Assembly (NCBI RefSeq): GCF_029906645.1
Contig: NZ_JARYGZ010000002.1
Coordinates: 124,001-188,000 of the forward strand
DNA: 64,000 nt
Reading direction: 5' to 3'
Source of the DNA: Sphingomonas oryzagri
GTDB taxonomy: Bacteria > Pseudomonadota > Alphaproteobacteria > Sphingomonadales > Sphingomonadaceae
Positions 36,345 through 46,240 of the stretch are shown piece by piece. Below the pieces are notes generated by a model. It did not search any database, had not been told where the DNA came from, and saw only the letters and a list, made by a program, of their open reading frames with translations. The stretch's first letter is position 1, and each line of letters begins with the position of its first letter. The position numbers and the translations under genes are program-made.

Positions 36345-37625
36345 TCAGTCATGGCGCCGGGCGTCGAGCCAGTCGAGCAGCGGCGCGATATGGGGGTAGA
36401 AATTGCTGAGCCGGGATTGCAGCCCGGCGCTCGCACGGCTGGCTCCACCCAGCGTCGGCAGCGGCAGCGGCGCACCGGTGAGCAGATGGTCGGCCAGCGC
36501 CTCGCCCACCACGCTGGACAGCGCGATGCCCCGCGCGTTGCAGGCGGACGCCGAGATGATGCCGCCGTTCACCACCATCGAGGCGGGGTAACGCGGCGCG
36601 GAGAGCGAGCTGTCGCCCCACCACATATGCTGGATGCGGGGCACGTCCGGCAGGCCGAGCATCGCCTTCAGCCGGCGCGCCATGATCGCGGCGCTCCGCT
36701 TGGGCGAGGTGGCGAACGCATCGAGCGCGCCCGTCACGATCCGGCCCTCGCTGTCGACCCGATAGGTGAACAGGTTGCGGCGCGTGTCGGACAGGCACTC
36801 GCCATTCCGGAAGAGATGCGCGGTCCATTCGGCGGGCAGCGGCTCGGTTGCGCATTGCCAGACGCGCAGCGGCACGATCGTCGCCGTCATCGACGGTGCG
36901 AGCGCGGACGAAAGCCCGTTGGTGCATACCAGCACCCGGTCGGCGACGAGCGAACCCCGCTCCGTCACCAGCCGGTAGGATCCCGGCTGCGCTTCGATGC
37001 CGAGGACGCGGGACCGTTCGTAGAGCCGCGCGCCACGCGCGGCGGCGGCGTCCATCATCCCGCGGCAATAGCGCAGGGGATGCAGCGTGCCGCCGCTGGC
37101 AGCGAACCACGAGCCGACATAACCCTGCGCCGAGGTACGCTCGGCGGTCTGCCGGGCATCGAGCATCTCGCCGGGGAAGCCGAGCCGCTCCCACTGGATG
37201 ACGATGTCCCTCACCCGCTCCATGGCGCCGACAGCGTGCGCGGGATGATACCAGCCGCCCTGCCGCGCGTCGCAGTCGATGCCGTAGGCGCGGATACGGT
37301 CGAACACCGCCTGCGCCGATCGGCCGACCATCGGCAGCAGCGTATCGGCGATGTCGCCGATCCGTTCTCGCACCTCGTCGGGCGAGCCGACGCTCAAGTG
37401 CGGAACGACGAAGCCGCCGGGCCGCGACGAGGCCCCCTCGCCGACCTCGCCCGCTTCCAGCACGGCGACGTCCGCGCCGGCTTCGGCAAGGGCAAGCGCG
37501 GCCGACGTGCCCATGATGCCGGCGCCGACGATGGCGATGTCAGCCTTCGTTTGCCGGCTGAGAGCGGGCGCGACGGCGCGCTCGCCAGCCGTCGCCCACC
37601 AGAGATTGTTCGATCGATCGTGCAT
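36345..37625 (-). CDS. FAD-dependent amine/amino-acid oxidase (DAO family)
   Basis: The 426-residue protein has the N-terminal FAD dinucleotide fold IAIVGAGIMGTSAALALAEAG (30-50), EAGEVGEGASSRPGG (glycine-oxidase-like ribose loop and FAD segment) and a C-terminal NGGIISASACNARGIALSS that contacts the isoalloxazine ring. DAO-family members oxidise secondary or primary amines (glycine oxidase, sarcosine oxidase, gamma-glutamylputrescine oxidase). In an operon with two aminotransferases it may remove an N-linked side chain or oxidise an amino acid to a 2-oxo acid. It is separated from the receptor gene by 50 bases, so it is likely part of the same transcript. Confidence 0.87.
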   Translation of the reverse strand: MHDRSNNLWWATAGERAVAPALSRQTKADIAIVGAGIMGTSAALALAEAGADVAVLEAGEVGEGASSRPGGFVVPHLSVGSPDEVRERIGDIADTLLPMVGRSAQAVFDRIRAYGIDCDARQGGWYHPAHAVGAMERVRDIVIQWERLGFPGEMLDARQTAERTSAQGYVGSWFAASGGTLHPLRYCRGMMDAAAARGARLYERSRVLGIEAQPGSYRLVTERGSLVADRVLVCTNGLSSALAPSMTATIVPLRVWQCATEPLPAEWTAHLFRNGECLSDTRRNLFTYRVDSEGRIVTGALDAFATSPKRSAAIMARRLKAMLGLPDVPRIQHMWWGDSSLSAPRYPASMVVNGGIISASACNARGIALSSVVGEALADHLLTGAPLPLPTLGGASRASAGLQSRLSNFYPHIAPLLDWLDARRHD

Positions 37626-37675
37626 GGATCACCGGAGATCCGGCCGCCGCCCGAGCGACGGCCGGAAGGATGGCA

Positions 37676-39922
37676 TCAGTAGCGGAAGGTGACCTGCACG
37701 CCGTAGGTGGCGGGATCGCCCAGATAGTTGGACGACGGGAAGGCTCCGCCCCAATTATCGTAGGACTGGGAGATGTAGAGCTTGTTCAGGATGTTCTTAC
37801 CGAACACCGCCACTTCCCACTTGTCGTTGCGATCGTGGACGCCGATCCGGCCGTTGAGCAGCCAGTAGCCGGCCTGCGAATTCTGCCCGCGCTCGGCCAG
37901 CGAGAAGTAGGTCTTGCTGCGGTAAGAGGCGTCGCCGAGGATGTAGACGCCGACATGATCGTTGCCGATCGGCGTCTCCCAGCGGGCCTGGCCGTCGAGC
38001 GTGAGCTTGGGGGCGTTGGCCAGCTGGTTGCCGGTGAAGTCGTCCGAACCGGGCTGGGTGTTGAACTTCGTGATCTTGCTGCTCAGCCAGTTGCCGGTCA
38101 CGCGCAGCGACAGGTTGCGGGTCGGCTTGTAATCGGCCTCGGCCTCGAAGCCGTAGGTGCGCGCGTCGCCGGCATTGGCCAGCGTGATGACGCTGACGCC
38201 GTTCTCGATGATCGTCACGCTCGCCTGAAAATTATGCCACTTGTTGTAGTAGCCGGCGGCGTTGAGGGTCAGCTTGCCGTCGAGCCAGGTGGTCTTCACG
38301 CCCGCTTCGTAGGCGTCGACCGTCTCGCCGCGGAACGGCGTCGTCTCGTCGGGGTTGAAGGCGATCGCCGCCTTGAAGCCGCCCGCCTTGTAGCCCCGGC
38401 TGTAGCTCGCATAAACCATGGCGTCGTCGGTCAGCTTGTAGTCGAGACCGACCTTGCCCGACAGATTGCTCTGGTTGACGTGGTTCTGCACGAAGCCGGC
38501 GGTCGGCGGCAGGCTGGAATCGCCGAACGGGTTCAGGTCGACCGCATCATACGTGTAGCGCTTCTCGTCGCGGGTGAAGCGCAGGCCGCCGGTGAGCTTG
38601 AGCTTCGGCGTGATCGCATAGCCCGCCTGGCCGAACGCGGCGTAGGAATTGGTCGTCTGCACGTAGGAGGTGTCGACGCGGGTGTGGAACGGGAAATCGT
38701 CCAGCGCCTGCAGCGTGTCGCCGCCGATCCGATCCCACGAATAATAGAGACCGCCGACCCAGGTGAACGGGCCGGAGCCGTTCGACGCGAGGCGGAGTTC
38801 CTGCGTGAAGGACTGGATCTTGTCGCTGAACAGCCCGTCCAGCTCGACATAGGGCGATCCGTCGGAATCGTCCGGCGAGGAGCGGTTGTAGTAATTATAT
38901 GCGGAGATGGCGGTCAGCTTGGCCGCGCCGAGATCGTAACCGATGTTGAGGTTCACGCCGGCGCCGTGCGCCACCGACCAGGTGCCGTAGATCGAGCCGT
39001 CCGATACGTGGCGCTGGTTCGGATCGGTGTCGTGATAGCCGAGCAGATCGACGCAGGTGTTGGGATCGCGATAGCCGGCGAGGCCCGCCGCGCAGAAGGC
39101 GCCCGAGCCGTCGGCGGCGTAATAGCCGACATGCTGGCGCTGCTGCGGCTGGCTCTTGTCGTAGAGGTAGGTGCCTTCCAGCGAGACGGTCAGCCGGCTG
39201 GTCGGCGTCCACAGCGCCTGTGCGCGCAGCGAGACGTCGTGCACCTTGCCGATGGTCTGGCCGGTCAGGTCGTTATACTGCCAGCCGCCGCTCTGCTGCA
39301 CCGTCTTGCCGGAGAAGCGCACCGCCAGCGTGTCCGTCACGCCGCCGCCGAACGCCCCTTCCAGCTCCTTGCGGCCGAACCGCGCCCAGGTGCCGGTGAC
39401 GTAGCCGCTCGTCTGCTGCGACGGCTTCACGCTGATGAAGTTGATCGCGCCGGCGGTGGTGTTGCGCCCGTAGAGCGTGCCCTGCGGCCCCTTCAGCACC
39501 TCGATGCGCTGGAGATCGAACAACTGGCCGGACATCATCGGCGTGAACGGCTGGATCACGTCGTCGACATAGATGCCGACTTCCGGGTTGTTGTTCGAGA
39601 AGGTGTCGTTGAGGCTCAGGCCGCGGATCGAGAAGACCGGGTTCTGATCCCCGCGCGATCCGGTAACGAACACGCCCGGCGAGATGTTGGCAACATCGGC
39701 CGCCGTCGTCACGCGCAGTTCCTGAAGCTGCTTTCCGGTGAAGGCGTTGATCGAGATCGGCACGTTCTGCAGCTTTTCCGAACGGCGCTGCGCCGTGACC
39801 ACGATCTCGTTGTCGGATGCCTGCGCGGCGGCGGCCGACGTCGCGTCCTGCGCCTGCACGGCCCCGGCGCCCAGCGCCGCCATCGACACACCGGCCATCG
39901 CGGCCGCCCACACCATCTTCAT
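37676..39922 (-). CDS. TonB-dependent receptor for the island's substrate
   Basis: The 748-residue receptor starts with a signal peptide (MKMVWAAAMAGVSMAALGAGAVQAQ). It then has a TonB-box-like EIVVTAQRR, plug motifs (QNVPISINAFTGKQLQEL, KGPQGTLYGRNTTAGAINF) and a barrel ending in VTFRY. The sequence is of the FecA/pesticin-type receptors abundant in sphingomonads, where they import aromatic and other small organic compounds. It heads the minus-strand operon with DAO oxidase and aminotransferases. A type B operator lies about 100 bases upstream. The substrate is unknown; iron-siderophore uptake is the other possibility. Confidence 0.9.
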   Translation of the reverse strand: MKMVWAAAMAGVSMAALGAGAVQAQDATSAAAAQASDNEIVVTAQRRSEKLQNVPISINAFTGKQLQELRVTTAADVANISPGVFVTGSRGDQNPVFSIRGLSLNDTFSNNNPEVGIYVDDVIQPFTPMMSGQLFDLQRIEVLKGPQGTLYGRNTTAGAINFISVKPSQQTSGYVTGTWARFGRKELEGAFGGGVTDTLAVRFSGKTVQQSGGWQYNDLTGQTIGKVHDVSLRAQALWTPTSRLTVSLEGTYLYDKSQPQQRQHVGYYAADGSGAFCAAGLAGYRDPNTCVDLLGYHDTDPNQRHVSDGSIYGTWSVAHGAGVNLNIGYDLGAAKLTAISAYNYYNRSSPDDSDGSPYVELDGLFSDKIQSFTQELRLASNGSGPFTWVGGLYYSWDRIGGDTLQALDDFPFHTRVDTSYVQTTNSYAAFGQAGYAITPKLKLTGGLRFTRDEKRYTYDAVDLNPFGDSSLPPTAGFVQNHVNQSNLSGKVGLDYKLTDDAMVYASYSRGYKAGGFKAAIAFNPDETTPFRGETVDAYEAGVKTTWLDGKLTLNAAGYYNKWHNFQASVTIIENGVSVITLANAGDARTYGFEAEADYKPTRNLSLRVTGNWLSSKITKFNTQPGSDDFTGNQLANAPKLTLDGQARWETPIGNDHVGVYILGDASYRSKTYFSLAERGQNSQAGYWLLNGRIGVHDRNDKWEVAVFGKNILNKLYISQSYDNWGGAFPSSNYLGDPATYGVQVTFRY

Positions 39923-40023
39923 GTCGTTCTCCCCGGATAGGCAGAGACGCCGCATCGGATGGGGCGTCCTTGCCCTCTTTGATACACGGAATTTTTTTGG
40001 ATCCAATATTCAATATCCATCTT

Positions 40024-40041
40024 GTGCAATTTTTTTTGCGC
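40024..40041. promoter_or_regulatory. Candidate operator type B (copy 1)
   Basis: GTGCAATTTTTTTTGCGC, an imperfect inverted repeat GTGCAA-N6-TTGCGC, sits 40 bases before the hydantoinase A gene in the divergent region 39923-40081. Its reverse complement shares 14 of 18 positions with 47937-47954. No gene lies in this gap. Confidence 0.45.
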
Positions 40042-40081
40042 GGTAACCCAGAGAGGACTTTCAGCGACTCTCGGAGATGAA

Positions 40082-42136
40082 ATGGGTAGCGTCCGGGCGC
40101 ATGTCGGCATCGACGTGGGCGGCACATTCACCGATCTGGCCATGTTCGACGGCGAGACGAAGCGGTTCTCGACGGTCAAGGTGCCGTCCTCCCCGCCCCT
40201 CTTCTGGCCGTCAGTGATCGACGCGCTGGACAAGGCGGGGATCGGTTCGGGCACGGCGGCAACCGTGCTGCACGGCACCACGGTCCACCTCAATGCATTC
40301 CTGGAGCGCAAGGGCGCGAAGATGGCGCTGGTCGCTACAAAGGGCTTCCGCGACGTCTACGAGATGCGGCGCGGCAACCGCCCGCAGCCTTACGACATGC
40401 ATTTCCGCTACCCCGCCCCGCTGGTGGCGCGCCGCGACATCTTCGAGGTGGACGAGCGCACGCTGGCGGACGGATCGATCGAGACGGCGCCGAACGCGGC
40501 CGAACTCGACGCCCTCGCCGCGACGATCGAGGCCGGCGGCTACGAGGCGGTCGCGATCTGCCTGCTGCACAGCTACCGCAACCCCGCGAACGAGGCGGCG
40601 GTGGCCGCGGCGCTGCGCGCGAAGCTGCCGAACGTGCTGATCGGCCCGAGCCACGAGGTCTGCCGCGAATGGCGCGAATATGAGCGGACGAGCACGGCAG
40701 TGATCAACGGCTACACCTCGCCGATCCTGAGCCGCTACCTCGCCGATCTGCTGGAGGCGCTACGCGCCAAGGCGGAGACCAGGCTGTTCCTGCTCCAGTC
40801 CAACGGCGGCCTGATGCGCGCCGACGATGCGGGCGACAAGGGCATCCTTTCGCTGCTCTCCGGCCCGGTCGGCGGCAATGTCGCGGGATGTGCGCTGTCC
40901 GCGGTCGCCGGCATGCCCAACCTGATCTGCATCGATATGGGGGGCACCAGCTTCGAGGCCAGCCTCGTCATCGACGGCGAATCGGCGGTGCGCAACGAGC
41001 GTGAGGTCGGCGGCTTCCCGATCCTCGCCCCGATGGTGGACATCCACACGATCGGCGCCGGCGGCGGCAGCCTCGCCTGGAACGACACCGGTGCGCTCCG
41101 CGTCGGCCCGCAGAGCGCCGGCGCGCGGCCCGGCCCGGCCTGCTACGGCCACGGCGGCACCCAGCCGACCGTCACCGACGCCAATATCGCGCTCGGGCGG
41201 CTGGAAGACGGCGTGGCGTTCGGCGACCTGAAGCTGGACGCCACCCTCGCCCGCAACGCCATCGCCGGCTTCGCCAAGGATTTCGGCCTTTCGGGCGATG
41301 CGATGGCGCAGGGCATCCTCGACGTCATCAACGAGCAGATGGCCAACGCCATCCGCACCATCACTGTGCGCCGCGGCATCGATCCGCGCGATTTCGCGCT
41401 GGTCGCCTATGGCGGCGCCGGCCCGATGCACGCCGCCGACATCGCGCGGCTGCTCAACATCGAGACGGTGGTAGTGCCCCGCGCGGCGGGCGCCTTCTCG
41501 GCCTGGGGCATGCTCCAGTCCGATCTGGTGCACGATCGCGCCGAGACCCTGCTCCAGCCGGTCGATGCGCTCGACTGGGCCGATCTCGACGCGCGCTTCT
41601 CGGCGCTGGAGGCGGATCTCGGCGATCAGCTCGTCCGCGAGGGCACGGCGGCGGATCGCGTATCGTTCCTGCGCACGCTCGACATCCGCTATGCCGGGCA
41701 GGAGCATGCGATCGGCGTAATCGTCGAGAAGGCGGCCTTCGCCGATCCGGCGGCCGCCGCTGCAAAGCTCCGCGCCGATTTCGATGCCGCCTATCTCGCC
41801 ACCTTCGGCCACAGCAATCCGGACGAGGTGCTGGAAACCGCGACGCTGCGCCTGCGCGCGACCGGCGGCACCGGCCTCGACGCCGCGACCCTGATCGGTG
41901 CCGAGGATGCGGTGGCGGAAGCGGCCACGCCGGAGCGGCTCGGCACCGTGATGTTCGACGGTGTGTCGTGCGAGACCCGCTTCGTCAGCCGCGCCGCGAT
42001 GGCCAAGGGCGACAGCATCTCCGGCCCGTGCGTGGTCGGCGAATCGACCTGCACCACCATCGTTCCGCCGGATTTCACCGCCAGCATCGACGAACTCGGC
42101 AACCTCATCCTCACCTGGAAGGGCGCGCAAGCGTGA
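40082..42136 (+). CDS. hyuA: Hydantoinase/oxoprolinase subunit A (HyuA), copy 1
   Basis: The 684-residue protein belongs to the ATP-dependent hydantoinase A/oxoprolinase/acetone-carboxylase beta family: GIDVGGTFTDLAMFDG (actin-like ATPase phosphate-1 motif), VLHGTTVHLNAFLERKGAK, and CIDMGGTSFEASL then GAGGGSLAW in the second ATPase half. Start ATG 40082 has GGAG 7 bases upstream. It overlaps hyuB by 4 bases and heads the five-gene operon hyuA-hyuB-MFS-amidohydrolase-GntR. Such enzymes open lactam or hydantoin rings with ATP; a homologous pair is proposed to open 2-oxoindole-3-acetate in anaerobic indoleacetate breakdown. Substrate here unproven. Confidence 0.9.
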   Translation: MGSVRAHVGIDVGGTFTDLAMFDGETKRFSTVKVPSSPPLFWPSVIDALDKAGIGSGTAATVLHGTTVHLNAFLERKGAKMALVATKGFRDVYEMRRGNRPQPYDMHFRYPAPLVARRDIFEVDERTLADGSIETAPNAAELDALAATIEAGGYEAVAICLLHSYRNPANEAAVAAALRAKLPNVLIGPSHEVCREWREYERTSTAVINGYTSPILSRYLADLLEALRAKAETRLFLLQSNGGLMRADDAGDKGILSLLSGPVGGNVAGCALSAVAGMPNLICIDMGGTSFEASLVIDGESAVRNEREVGGFPILAPMVDIHTIGAGGGSLAWNDTGALRVGPQSAGARPGPACYGHGGTQPTVTDANIALGRLEDGVAFGDLKLDATLARNAIAGFAKDFGLSGDAMAQGILDVINEQMANAIRTITVRRGIDPRDFALVAYGGAGPMHAADIARLLNIETVVVPRAAGAFSAWGMLQSDLVHDRAETLLQPVDALDWADLDARFSALEADLGDQLVREGTAADRVSFLRTLDIRYAGQEHAIGVIVEKAAFADPAAAAAKLRADFDAAYLATFGHSNPDEVLETATLRLRATGGTGLDAATLIGAEDAVAEAATPERLGTVMFDGVSCETRFVSRAAMAKGDSISGPCVVGESTCTTIVPPDFTASIDELGNLILTWKGAQA

Positions 42137-43776
42137 GCATCAATCCCGATCCGATCACCAGCGAGGTGGTCCGCAACGCGTACAACGCGATCGCCGACGA
42201 CATGAGCGCGATGATCGCGCGATCGGCCTACTCGCCGATCCTTTACGAGGCGCATGACTACGGCATCGCTTTGTTCGACCGGCAGGCGCGGCTGCTCGGC
42301 CAATATGCCGGCCTGCCGCTCTTCACCGGCGGCCTCGACGCGGGCCTTCGCGCGACGATCGAGCGCTATGGGCTCGACGGCATGCGGCCGGGCGATGTGT
42401 TCACCGTCAACGACAGCTACATCACCGGCGGCCACCTCAACGACGTCGACACGATCGGCGTGATCGCCGACGAGGAAGAGGTGCTGGGCTTCATCGCGGT
42501 GCGCGCCCACTGGGCCGACATCGGCACCGCCGAGCCGGGCTTCCCGGTCAACAGCCGCAACATCTTCCAGGAAGGCGTGCGCTGGGGGCCGACGCGGATC
42601 ATGGAAGGCGGCGAGTGGGTGCGCGACGTGATCGACCTGCTCTGCCTCAACAGCCGCGTGCCCAAGACGCTGATGGGCGACCTCAAGGCGCAGATCGCCG
42701 CGATCCGGCTCGGTGCCGAGCGCATGAAGTGGCTCAAGGGCCGCTTCGGGCAGGACATGCTGGAAGCCTGCGCGACGCAGATCTTCTCGGCCACCGAGGC
42801 CAAGTTCCGCGGCTTCATCCGCTCCATCCCCGACGGCATCTACACCGCCGAGGGCACGTCCGATAATGACGGCGTTACCGACGAACCGGTCGTCTCCAAG
42901 GTGACGGTGACGATCGCGGGCGACCACATGACGGTCGATACGCATGGTTCGGCGGCGCAGCGGCCGGGCAACCTCAACACCGGCTATGCCAACACCGTCT
43001 CGGCGGTGCGCCTCGCGCTCGCTCTGCTGATGCCGGAGCGCGAGCCCGACATCAACGACGGCAGCTTCCGCGCGATGGACGTGATCGCCGAATCCGGCTC
43101 CATCTACGCCGCCGAGGCCCCCGCCCCCTGTATGCGCCCGCACCCGGTGATGCTGCTGATCGACCTGATCATCAAGGCATTGTCCGACGTGCTGCCCGAG
43201 CATGTCGCGGCGGGCCTTCCGGGTGACAGCTGGAACATCTTCCTGATCGGCAAGGATCCGAAGACCGGCCAGGGCTTCACCAGCGGCGAGGCGCTGGACG
43301 GCGGCTGGGGCGCCTCCGCCCGAGGAGATGGCCCGAGCGCGATCATCCACAGCGCGGCGGGCGATTTCCGCAACATGCCGGTCGAGACGCTGGAATATCG
43401 CACCCCCGTCATCATCCGCCGGCTGGAACTCGGCAAGGACAGCGGCGGCGATGGCGAATATCGCGGCGGCCAGAACGTCGTGAAGGAATATGAGGCGCTC
43501 GCCGACATGGGTGTGACGCTCCACTTCGATCGATCCACGACGCCCGAATGGGGCCTGTTCGGCGGCCAGGACGGCGCTGCCCCGAAGGTGACCGTCTACA
43601 ACGCCGACAAGCCGGAGGGCTTCGTCATCAACAAGGTCGAGCAGTTGCAGCTCCGCCCCGGCGACCGCTTCGTCGCCGAGACCGGCGGCGGTGGCGGTTA
43701 TGGCGATCCGGCGAAGCGCACGGCCGAAGCCCGCGCCGCCGACATCGCCGACGGCATCTCCAGCGTGGCCGCCTGA
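42133..43776 (+). CDS. hyuB: Hydantoinase/oxoprolinase subunit B (HyuB), copy 1
   Basis: The 547-residue protein is the partner subunit. It starts at GTG 42133, overlapping the hyuA stop (GTGA); the frame upstream is shadow of hyuA. Conserved HyuB features are ITSEVVRNAYNAIADDM, ARSAYSPILYEAHDYGIALF, GDVFTVNDSYITGGHLND, the ADIG-rich and HxxD-type segments around RAHWADIG, and TGGGGGYGDP near the C-terminus. With HyuA it forms the ATP-dependent ring-opening amidase. Length is normal. The MFS gene follows after 2 bases. Confidence 0.9.
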   Translation: MSINPDPITSEVVRNAYNAIADDMSAMIARSAYSPILYEAHDYGIALFDRQARLLGQYAGLPLFTGGLDAGLRATIERYGLDGMRPGDVFTVNDSYITGGHLNDVDTIGVIADEEEVLGFIAVRAHWADIGTAEPGFPVNSRNIFQEGVRWGPTRIMEGGEWVRDVIDLLCLNSRVPKTLMGDLKAQIAAIRLGAERMKWLKGRFGQDMLEACATQIFSATEAKFRGFIRSIPDGIYTAEGTSDNDGVTDEPVVSKVTVTIAGDHMTVDTHGSAAQRPGNLNTGYANTVSAVRLALALLMPEREPDINDGSFRAMDVIAESGSIYAAEAPAPCMRPHPVMLLIDLIIKALSDVLPEHVAAGLPGDSWNIFLIGKDPKTGQGFTSGEALDGGWGASARGDGPSAIIHSAAGDFRNMPVETLEYRTPVIIRRLELGKDSGGDGEYRGGQNVVKEYEALADMGVTLHFDRSTTPEWGLFGGQDGAAPKVTVYNADKPEGFVINKVEQLQLRPGDRFVAETGGGGGYGDPAKRTAEARAADIADGISSVAA

Positions 43777-43778
43777 TC

Positions 43779-44969
43779 GTGGCGCCGGGAGGGTCCCCCG
43801 CCGCCACGCCGGGCGAGCGCAACTTCACCGTCCTGCAATGGACGGCCCTGCTGTTCGTCGTCTGCTGCGGCTTCTCCTCCCAGATGGTGATGCCGCTCTG
43901 GGTCGGCGCGGTGATCCAGGATCTGCATCTGAGCGAGGCGGCCGCCGGTCGCATCGGATCGATGGAGTTCCTGGCGGTCGCCATCGTCTCGGTGCTTGTC
44001 GCTCTGCGTATCCAGTCCTTCCCCACCCGGCCGACCGTGCTGGTCGGCGTGATCCTGCTCGTCGCCGGTAACGTCGCCTCGGCCTTCGCGCACAGCGAGC
44101 TGATGCTCACCGCCGCGCGGATGCTGTGCGGGCTGGGCAAGGGGCTGGTGGTGGCGATCGTGTTCAGCCTCGCGGCGGGATCGGCTCGGCCGACACGCGC
44201 CTTCGCGGTGCTGAACGTCGTCTACGCGCTGTTCTCCACCTTCTTCTACCTTGTCGTGCCCTATGCGATCACATGGGACGGTGCCGGTGGTGCCTTCCTG
44301 TCGATGGGCGGGGTCGCGGTGGTCGGCGCGCTGTTCATGCCCTTCTTCCCCGCCGATCGCCTGTCCGCCAGCGAGATTAGCGGGCTTAAGCTGCGCGATC
44401 TGCCGGCGTTCGGCTTCTTCGCCTTCGCGGCTTTGATCATCCTGTGGTCGGGCCACAACATGGTCTTCACCTTCATCGAACGGATCGGCGTGCGCGACGG
44501 CATGGACGTGAAGGCGATCGGCGCGGTCCTCTCGCTCTCCGCCTTCCTCACCATCGCCGGGCCAGGCCTCGCCCGCGCGATCGACACGCGCTTCGGCTAT
44601 GGCGTGCCGATGCTGGTAGCGATCACCCTCAAGATCGCGGCGATGCTGGTGGTCGGCTACGTCGCCACCGCCACGGCCTTTTCGACCGCGGTGCCGGCCT
44701 TCATGCTGCTGTCGCTGTTCATCACGCCTTATGTGATGGGCATCCTCTCGCTGGCCGATCCCGCCGGGCGGCTGGCCGCGGCCTCCTCCGCGGCGATGAC
44801 GGCAGGATCGTCGCTCGGCGCGTGGCTGGGTGGCATGGCGATCCAGGCGGCCGGCCCCGTCGGCCTCGGCTGGGGTGCCGTCATCCACTTCGTCATCTTC
44901 ACTGTCATCGTCTTCGCGATCGCGCCGATCGCCAACCGTCACGGCCGCGCCAAGGCCGCGCTCGCCTGA
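43779..44969 (+). CDS. MFS transporter in the hydantoinase operon
   Basis: The 396-residue protein has about 12 hydrophobic segments (first LLFVVCCGFSSQMVMPLWV). Start GTG 43779 is two bases past the hyuB stop; no ATG precedes the first helix. The typical MFS A-motif between helices 2 and 3 is degenerate (LRIQSFPTRP), and the protein resembles the CynX/NarK-like uptake or efflux group only broadly. Its place between hyuB and the amidohydrolase gene suggests import of the lactam/hydantoin substrate or export of a product. The exact substrate cannot be told. Confidence 0.8.
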   Translation: MAPGGSPAATPGERNFTVLQWTALLFVVCCGFSSQMVMPLWVGAVIQDLHLSEAAAGRIGSMEFLAVAIVSVLVALRIQSFPTRPTVLVGVILLVAGNVASAFAHSELMLTAARMLCGLGKGLVVAIVFSLAAGSARPTRAFAVLNVVYALFSTFFYLVVPYAITWDGAGGAFLSMGGVAVVGALFMPFFPADRLSASEISGLKLRDLPAFGFFAFAALIILWSGHNMVFTFIERIGVRDGMDVKAIGAVLSLSAFLTIAGPGLARAIDTRFGYGVPMLVAITLKIAAMLVVGYVATATAFSTAVPAFMLLSLFITPYVMGILSLADPAGRLAAASSAAMTAGSSLGAWLGGMAIQAAGPVGLGWGAVIHFVIFTVIVFAIAPIANRHGRAKAALA

Positions 44970-44986
44970 TGCCTTCCGGAGTTCCC

Positions 44987-46216
44987 ATGATCCTCTTCAC
45001 CAACGCCACCCTGATCGACGGCATCGCCGACACCGCGCGGCCCGACATGCACGTCCTCGTCGAGGGCAACGTGATCCGCGAGGTGTCCGACACGCCGATC
45101 ACGGCCGTGGGCGCGCGGATGATAGATCTCAAGGGCCGCACGCTGATGCCTGGCCTGATCGACGCGCACGTCCACGTCTATTCGATCCACCTCAACGCCG
45201 CGCGCGAGCATGGCATGCCGCACACGTTGATGATGGCGCATGCCAGCCACCGCGTCCGCGCGATGCTGATGCGCGGCTTCACCACCATCCGCGACGTGGC
45301 GGGTGGCGACTGGGGCATGAAGACCGCGATCGAGAGCGGGCTGGTCGAGGGGCCGCGCCTGTTCGTCTCGGGCCGCGCGCTGAGCCAGACGGGCGGCCAC
45401 GGCGATCACCGCCACCGCACCGACGACACCCTGCCCTGCGCCTGCACCTCCGTTCACGACATCATGAGCCAGCTCGCCGACGGGCCAGACAAGGTGCGCG
45501 TCGCCGTCCGCAACGAGCTGCGCAAGGGTGCCGACCATATCAAGATCATGGTCTCCGGCGGCGTCGGCAGCCCACACGACGCGCTCGACAACACGCAATA
45601 TTCGCTGGAGGAGATCCGCATCGCGGTCGACGAGGCGGCCGCCAAGGGCACCTATGTCGCCGCCCACAGCTACACCGCGAAGAGCACCCGCCGCGCCGTC
45701 GAGTGCGGCGTCCGCACCATCGAGCACGGCAATTTCGTCGATCGCGAGACCGCGCTCTTCATGGCCGAGAAGCGCGCGTTCATGGTGCCGACGCTCATCT
45801 GCTACCGCGAATCCGCCGACAATGCCGACGAATACGGCCTGCGCCCCGAAGTGAAGCGCAAGCTCGCCGAGGTGAACGAGGCCGGGCTGCAGATGCTGGA
45901 GATCTGCCGCGACGCCGGCGTGACCATGGGTTTCGGTACCGATCTGATGGGCGAGATGATCGCCGCGCAGACCAAGGAGTTCGAGCTGCGCGCCGATGCG
46001 CTGAAGCCGATGGACATCCTGAAATCGGCCACCGCCGTGAATGCCGAGATCCTGAACCAGTCCGGAAAGCTCGGCTGCGTGGCCCCCGGCGCCTTCGCCG
46101 ACCTGATCGTCGTCGACGGCGATCCGAGCGTCGATATCGGCCTGTTGAACGAGGGCCGGAATGCCATATTGGCGATCATGAAGGATGGTCGCTTCCACAA
46201 GGAGGCGCTAAATTAA
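44987..46216 (+). CDS. Metal-dependent amidohydrolase, copy 2
   Basis: The 409-residue TIM-barrel amidohydrolase has GLIDAHVHVYS (His61, His63), HIKIMVSGGVGSP (probable carboxylated lysine), VAAHSYT (His), TIEHGNF (His) and FGTDLMGEM (Asp), so it keeps a full binuclear metal site. A His-rich GGHGDHRHR with CACTS loop near 150-165 distinguishes it. It starts at ATG 44987 with GGAG 6 bases upstream. It is unlike copy 1 (22877-24205) outside the motifs. It probably hydrolyses the ring-opened or N-acyl product from the HyuAB reaction. The GntR gene begins 24 bases downstream. Confidence 0.87.
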   Translation: MILFTNATLIDGIADTARPDMHVLVEGNVIREVSDTPITAVGARMIDLKGRTLMPGLIDAHVHVYSIHLNAAREHGMPHTLMMAHASHRVRAMLMRGFTTIRDVAGGDWGMKTAIESGLVEGPRLFVSGRALSQTGGHGDHRHRTDDTLPCACTSVHDIMSQLADGPDKVRVAVRNELRKGADHIKIMVSGGVGSPHDALDNTQYSLEEIRIAVDEAAAKGTYVAAHSYTAKSTRRAVECGVRTIEHGNFVDRETALFMAEKRAFMVPTLICYRESADNADEYGLRPEVKRKLAEVNEAGLQMLEICRDAGVTMGFGTDLMGEMIAAQTKEFELRADALKPMDILKSATAVNAEILNQSGKLGCVAPGAFADLIVVDGDPSVDIGLLNEGRNAILAIMKDGRFHKEALN

Positions 46217-46240
46217 ACCACGGACAGGACGGGATTCTCA

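Noticed and set aside
37670-39940. 756-codon plus-strand frame opposite the second receptor
   Set aside because: Shadow of the antisense receptor gene; composition rich in Arg/Val/Ala with no domain.
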